Below are positions 59,774 through 64,000 of a stretch of DNA of 64,000 nt, piece by piece (position 1 is the first letter of the stretch; each line of letters starts with the position of its first letter). Origin of the DNA: Rana temporaria. Lineage: Eukaryota; Chordata; Amphibia; Anura; Ranidae. The notes under the pieces were generated by a model. That model was not told the DNA's origin. It made no database searches and saw only the letters and a program-made list of their open reading frames with translations. The position numbers were made by a program, and so were the translations under genes. Location: the NCBI RefSeq assembly GCF_905171775.1, contig NC_053491.1, positions 227,344,247 to 227,408,246 of the forward strand. Direction: 5' to 3'.

Positions 59774-60278
59774 TTTTTTTTTGTTATTATATACATTTAC
59801 TTATTTTCTTTTGGGGTTGGTGTGTGGAATAGGGAAGGGAGAAAGGGTGAGAAAAAAAAAAAAAAGCTGGGGTGGGGGTTAAGTCATTAGTGGCTTTATG
59901 GCCTGATAGAGGCCTCAGATTTCAAACACTTGGTAAAAGTGTTTTTAGGGGAGGGGGTAATAAGGAAAAATGAGCGATAAGCTATAGAATGGCTTTTTAG
60001 AAGCCTCATATCTAAGGGATCACTTTTTTATTTTTATTTATTTATTTATTTATTTTATTTGGTGTTTGGAGGGGGGAGAGAGCCGCAGGGAATAAGTGAG
60101 GGTGGGGGGGATAATTTTTCTCCCCTTTTTATTTTCTTTCTTTATTTTTTTTATTTTTCTCCTTTTTTATCTGGGATACAGATAAGGATGTTTATTGTAT
60201 AAGGGTGTGATATAATGTAATATATTGTTAAATGGAAATGTTGAAAAACTAATAAAAATTTTGATAATAAAAAAAAAA
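59774..60278 (+). mobile_element. 5'-truncated L1-type 3' end, duplicate copy
   Basis: Counterpart of 20818-21315, with the same 13-bp direct repeats at 59761-59773 and 60279-60291. Confidence 0.75.
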
Positions 60279-62577
60279 AGAATAAAATCAAATAGATCCA
60301 AATCAATTCCGATCATTCGTTATGTCATTACCTCATTTTGGATGCTTCAATAGTTAACAAAAAGCCAAACTATCACATATTGTCACCTGAATCAAACAAA
60401 TGAATACCAATGAATTTGTTGTTTTCGCTATAAATTATCTTGGATTAGTTGAAGTTCGTATACATCCGAATCTCTGAATTACGCAAACTTAGACTGAATT
60501 TAAATTTGTAACAAAACAAATCACACAGTCTAGTTAGCTGCAGCCCCCCCCCCCCCCCCCCAAGGCTTGGGACAATCTCTCCAGGGATTCAAACCATTTA
60601 CAACCCCCCAACCACCTTCTGGACAGTCCTCTCTTTGGATTGTCCAGGGACTGATGAATAATCCGACTGGTCATTTGATTCTCCCTCCCTATGATCTGGA
60701 AGCTTCTTCCAGAGGCAGGAGAAATCAATCAAACTCCCAGTCTGTGAAACCTAGAACAAACCAGAACAAACAATCACTGCTCTCTTGACTATGGAAGGAG
60801 TCAAAACCTAATTGCCTAACATTCTATGCTAGGAGGGTGCTATATCACCAAGTTAAAGTATTAAAATGTTTGCTTTCCTTATACTGGGGAGATTTCCCTT
60901 CACTTTGTGTCCCAGAGATGTAAATGGAAATACCCCTAGTAAAGTAAAAGAGAATCCTATTGAATCCCCCATGATAATTAGACTTTCTATCTTAGTGACT
61001 ATGGTCACATTAATTAAATTAAAAAGGGTGAATCCCTCGATCAGGAGCACAGGCTATAATAAATACACAAGACAGGTTTTGACCCTTCCCTAGTCTATCA
61101 AAAACTAAAAAGAAAACGAAAGAAAAAAGTTTTGGCTGGAGTCCCGCCTTAGTTACAAAAGCAGTTAATTAACTTTGTTGCAGACAACACCGTTTTCAAC
61201 ATACTAACTGCAGATTACTTTTATTTATTTCATTTTTGCCTGCATGTAGAGTTCTTAAACTAAAGTAGCTGTTTTTACAGCAGCTATCATAGTAATCAGC
61301 ATAGGAAATAATTGCAGTTAATTTTTATTCATTTACAGACCCACCAGACGGGGTTTGAGAGATCACAGGATACAAATTTTATTTATAGTGATGATAATCC
61401 TACATATAACTGGAAACAAGCTAGTCCTTTATTAAAACTAATCACGATAATTGCAGTTTAGTAAATTCTGAGAACTGAAGATCACTGTCAGTTGGGAAGT
61501 GATGTGGCACTGAATATGTTAATTATAAGCCTATAATCCTTCCTATTCACCAAAGAAAAATGGCTATTTTAACTAGTCAAATGTTATTTTACTGGCACAT
61601 TATGTATTTCTGTCATCTCACATTCTGCAATTGAATTCTAAGGATATTACTGGGGAAAATAAATTGGTCACTTGCAGAAACCTATTTAATAATAACACGG
61701 TACAGCTGTATGAGGGAAAATAAAAAAGTCACAATTTCTGTAAAGGTTTTGGGAGAAATGAGAAATGAACTAGATGAAGACAATACAAACTAGTAGCGCA
61801 TGTTCCAAGTTTATTATTGTTTCTCGAGGGGATTACAGATTTAAATTGTATCCTTTTGCCTTACCCGTCTGTTGTGGTATCCATCTACTGTGGCATGCTG
61901 TCTTCATACTATTCATAAGCTTCTGCCAGTATTAGAATAACAGCAATACACAATGAACAAATAAGAGCATTAGATTCTCTACCCTCGCTTACAGGAGCAG
62001 AAGGTTGGATGCTAAGTTCTAACAGCATTAGAATTTTTTAAAGGTCAAACCATGCAAAAGTGATGTTTCATATAAAGGTTGAGAGACTTGTACAATAAGT
62101 AAATTCCTTGACTATTATATAACAGATGTCCTATTGCTGCTAAACCCATCCTTCTACTTCACCTTATTATCTTAACTTGGGTAACGAGACCACCACATTG
62201 TTTTGGAGTAAAACATAGGCCGTAGCAGCCTTCTTTATTTAAAATATCTTTTTTTTCAAGTTTTAAATCAACACATAACACAAACATTTTATCGGAAAAC
62301 AATCCCATCAGTATCCTAGCGTTGGTCTTTGCAGGAATCTCCATCTACCATCTTGTACATCTGGCACTGCGGTACCTCACCATATGATCGTATGCCTCAA
62401 GCCGACAAGCTGGCTCAGAGATGACCACTGACCGCAGTGCCTCCATTAACATAATATTCCAGCTACACCTCGGTTAACTGAACTACCAACCTCAGGACCC
62501 ATACCACCTTCCTTCCCCCGCAAAGACCAACACCCACCACAGCACCCAAGGGCAACACCTTACCCTTGAGTGCCCCT

Positions 62578-62968
62578 TCACACCCGCAAAGCTTGCTGTA
62601 CTCCCTCCTGCAGACCAAAGGCCCACATATCGATACCCACATCATTGAGGTGAACTCCATCACCCCACAGATATCTCCATGTGTTCACCTCCAGCTCCAA
62701 ATGCCTAACCACCAAACCCCCATTCTTAACCACAAACCTACCTACATCCCTATTGATCTTCCTACGAGCTCTGTTGATGCCCTCCACTGACCTTGCCATC
62801 CTCCATGAGGTCCTAGCCACCATGTCTGACCAGACAATGATCATATCCGGGAACGCCATGCGAAGGCGCAGGAAATCAAATTTGATGTCCCGCGTGACGT
62901 CCAACATTGACCTAACTCCCAAATCATTACCACCTACGTGCAACACTAAAATGTCAGGTGGTCGGTCG
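62578..62968 (-). pseudogene. SGNH hydrolase-like domain, C-terminal half, duplicate copy
   Basis: Open for 122 residues: HVGGNDLGV at the start, a helix-rich middle (INRARRKINRDVGRFV), and WGDGVHLNDVGIDMW with the catalytic-type Asp/His near the end. The N-terminal Ser block is missing. The intact frame suggests that the break in copy 1 at about 23690 is a base-calling error or very recent. Confidence 0.8.
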
Positions 62969-62999
62969 TACCCCTAATCTCGGCCTTGAGAACCTCAAG

Positions 63000-63830
63000 T
63001 TAACCCAGCGGCAGCCTACACTCCATCGCGCCTGAGTCCAGGACAATTCCCAGGACCGTGATGACCATGCAAGGTCCCTCAGTCTTCTCGGGCGCCAACG
63101 GGATGCCAAACCGATCCGCGATGTGCTGTAGCCAAGAGCACCGCACAGATCCTGGAGGATGCCGGGCCGACACAAAGAAAGTCGTCCAGGTAGTGGATTA
63201 TGGAGTTCACTCCCGACATATCCCACACCACCCATTCCAAAAAGGAACTAAACTGTTCAAACAGAGCACAAGAAATGGAGCAGCCCATCGGAAGGCACTG
63301 TTCAACATAGAACTCACCGTTCTATTGGCAACCAAGCAACCGGAAGCTGTCCGGGTGCACCGGCAGCAGCCTGAAAGCCGACTCAATCTTGGCCTTGGCC
63401 ATCAAAGCCCCATTTCTGTACCGTCAAACCCAGCCCACCGCATCATCGAAAGAGGTATAGCTCACCGCACACTCCTCCGGATCAATAGCGACGTTAACTG
63501 ACCCACCTTTTGGGAACGACAGATGGTGAATAAGGCTAAATTTATTAGGCTCTTTCTTAGGCACTACTCTCAAAGGGGAGACCACCAAATCAACAAAGGG
63601 AGGGGATTGAAAAGGGCCACCCATGTGGGCTAGCGCAACTTCCTTCCGTAGTTTCTCAGAAACCACCTCAGAATGTTGCAGGGCTGAGCGTAAATTCCTG
63701 GACACCGGGGGAATGACCGCCAATGTGCACGGAAGCCTAAACCCCTCCGAAAACCCAACTTCCAAAACCGGAGCCGCGGACCTATCTGGATACCTACCGA
63801 GAAATGGCCGCATCCTTTCCACCCTCACCG
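63000..63830 (-). pseudogene. Ngaro reverse transcriptase, duplicate copy
   Basis: The frame 63424-63927 runs from the gag/pol border into the fingers region, with LSFPKGGSVNVAIDPEECAV and SYTSFDDAVGWV. YLDDFLCVG follows in another frame at about 63190. RNase H is absent, as in copy 1. Confidence 0.8.
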
Positions 63831-64000
63831 GCGTTCTCCCTCTTGTTCGCAGACTCTCCGGAACGGCCCTTACCTTGTTTGAAACATCTGGACAACGGGT
63901 GTGCACCTCCGCAACCGGAACACTCATGCTTGTAGCGGCACGACCCCCAAATTTGCAGGTCCCGTCGTTGTACTGCCAACAAACCCCTTTCTTTTTACCG

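Larger units (their letters stand above)
38944..64000 (+). repeat. Large direct duplication, copy 2 (incomplete at the window end)
   Basis: This stretch is colinear with bases 1-25020 and continues past the window edge. It could be a genuine tandem copy with a unit of about 38.9 kb, or the second haplotype placed in series by an assembler. Most differences from copy 1 are one-base indels, a pattern typical of long-read error. A few clustered substitutions (near 51100-51150) and a microsatellite length change (58623-58673) could be true variants. Confidence 0.97.
62150..64000 (-). mobile_element. Ngaro-type element, duplicate copy (cut by the window end)
   Basis: Counterpart of 23220-25020: the 3' region, SGNH C-terminal half, reverse transcriptase and the gag zinc finger (CRYKHECSGCGGAHPLSRC at about 63925-63870). 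The same deletion junction is present at about 62965-63000. Frames are longer than in copy 1. Confidence 0.8.

Noticed and set aside
1..64000. CRISPR arrays, tRNA or rRNA genes
   Set aside because: Short regular repeats with unique spacers are absent, and I found no cloverleaf or rRNA-like sequence.

Overview
The window reads as non-coding, transposon-dense vertebrate chromatin, most likely from a frog, and probably a ranid (true frog). The organism call is inference. It rests on a mix of Tc1, L1, CR1/L2-type, Penelope-like and Ngaro (DIRS-group) elements, with many hairpin-rich miniature elements whose ends resemble ranid repeats I know (for example termini beginning GGCCCCRTACACACGA, and TTAA-bounded elements). 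I see no prokaryotic gene organisation, no CRISPR array, no rRNA and no tRNA. Almost all open frames are chance frames or remnants of mobile elements.

The dominant architecture is a duplication. Bases 1-25020 recur in the same orientation at about 38944-64000 (offset about 38.94 kb), and copy 2 runs off the window end. The copies differ mainly by one-base insertions and deletions in homopolymers. Such differences are common in the outer parts (1-5250 and 18690-25020) and rare in the middle (5250-18690 against 44220-57630). Either this is a very young tandem duplication, or it is a false duplication in a long-read assembly with uneven polishing; the sequence alone cannot decide.

Layout of the duplicated unit (copy 1 positions): a hairpin miniature element (163-431), a C-rich minisatellite (1085-1560), a TTAA-bounded element (2103-2593), a C/CAT-rich tract (4865-5260), a foldback element with a hAT-like end (5286-5596), a giant TTCG-rich palindrome (6676-7135), a hairpin-array repeat (8963-9958), a broken Tc1 element (10080-10742), an L1 ORF2 tail (10780-11310), a nested set of three terminal-inverted-repeat elements (11781-13112), a CR1/L2-type reverse transcriptase fragment (15880-17148), a long foldback (18121-18350), GC-rich and (TA)n repeats (19070-19720), a 5'-truncated L1 3' end with a 13-bp target duplication (20818-21315), and a minus-strand Ngaro element (about 23220-26640).

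Two short frames (11378-11506 and 14784-14968) have canonical splice signals and compatible phases. They are the only candidates for exons of a host gene, which I could not name.

The unique stretch between the copies (25021-38943) holds the rest of the Ngaro gag region and a minus-strand Penelope-like retroelement (27303-32937) preceded by a partial tandem unit (32938-35467) that stops at a 13-base run of N. It then holds a perfect 140-bp inverted repeat within 16-bp direct repeats (35638-36074) and a miniature element (36425-36696). No mobile element here appears autonomous: each protein-coding one is truncated, frameshifted, internally deleted or has a lost catalytic residue.
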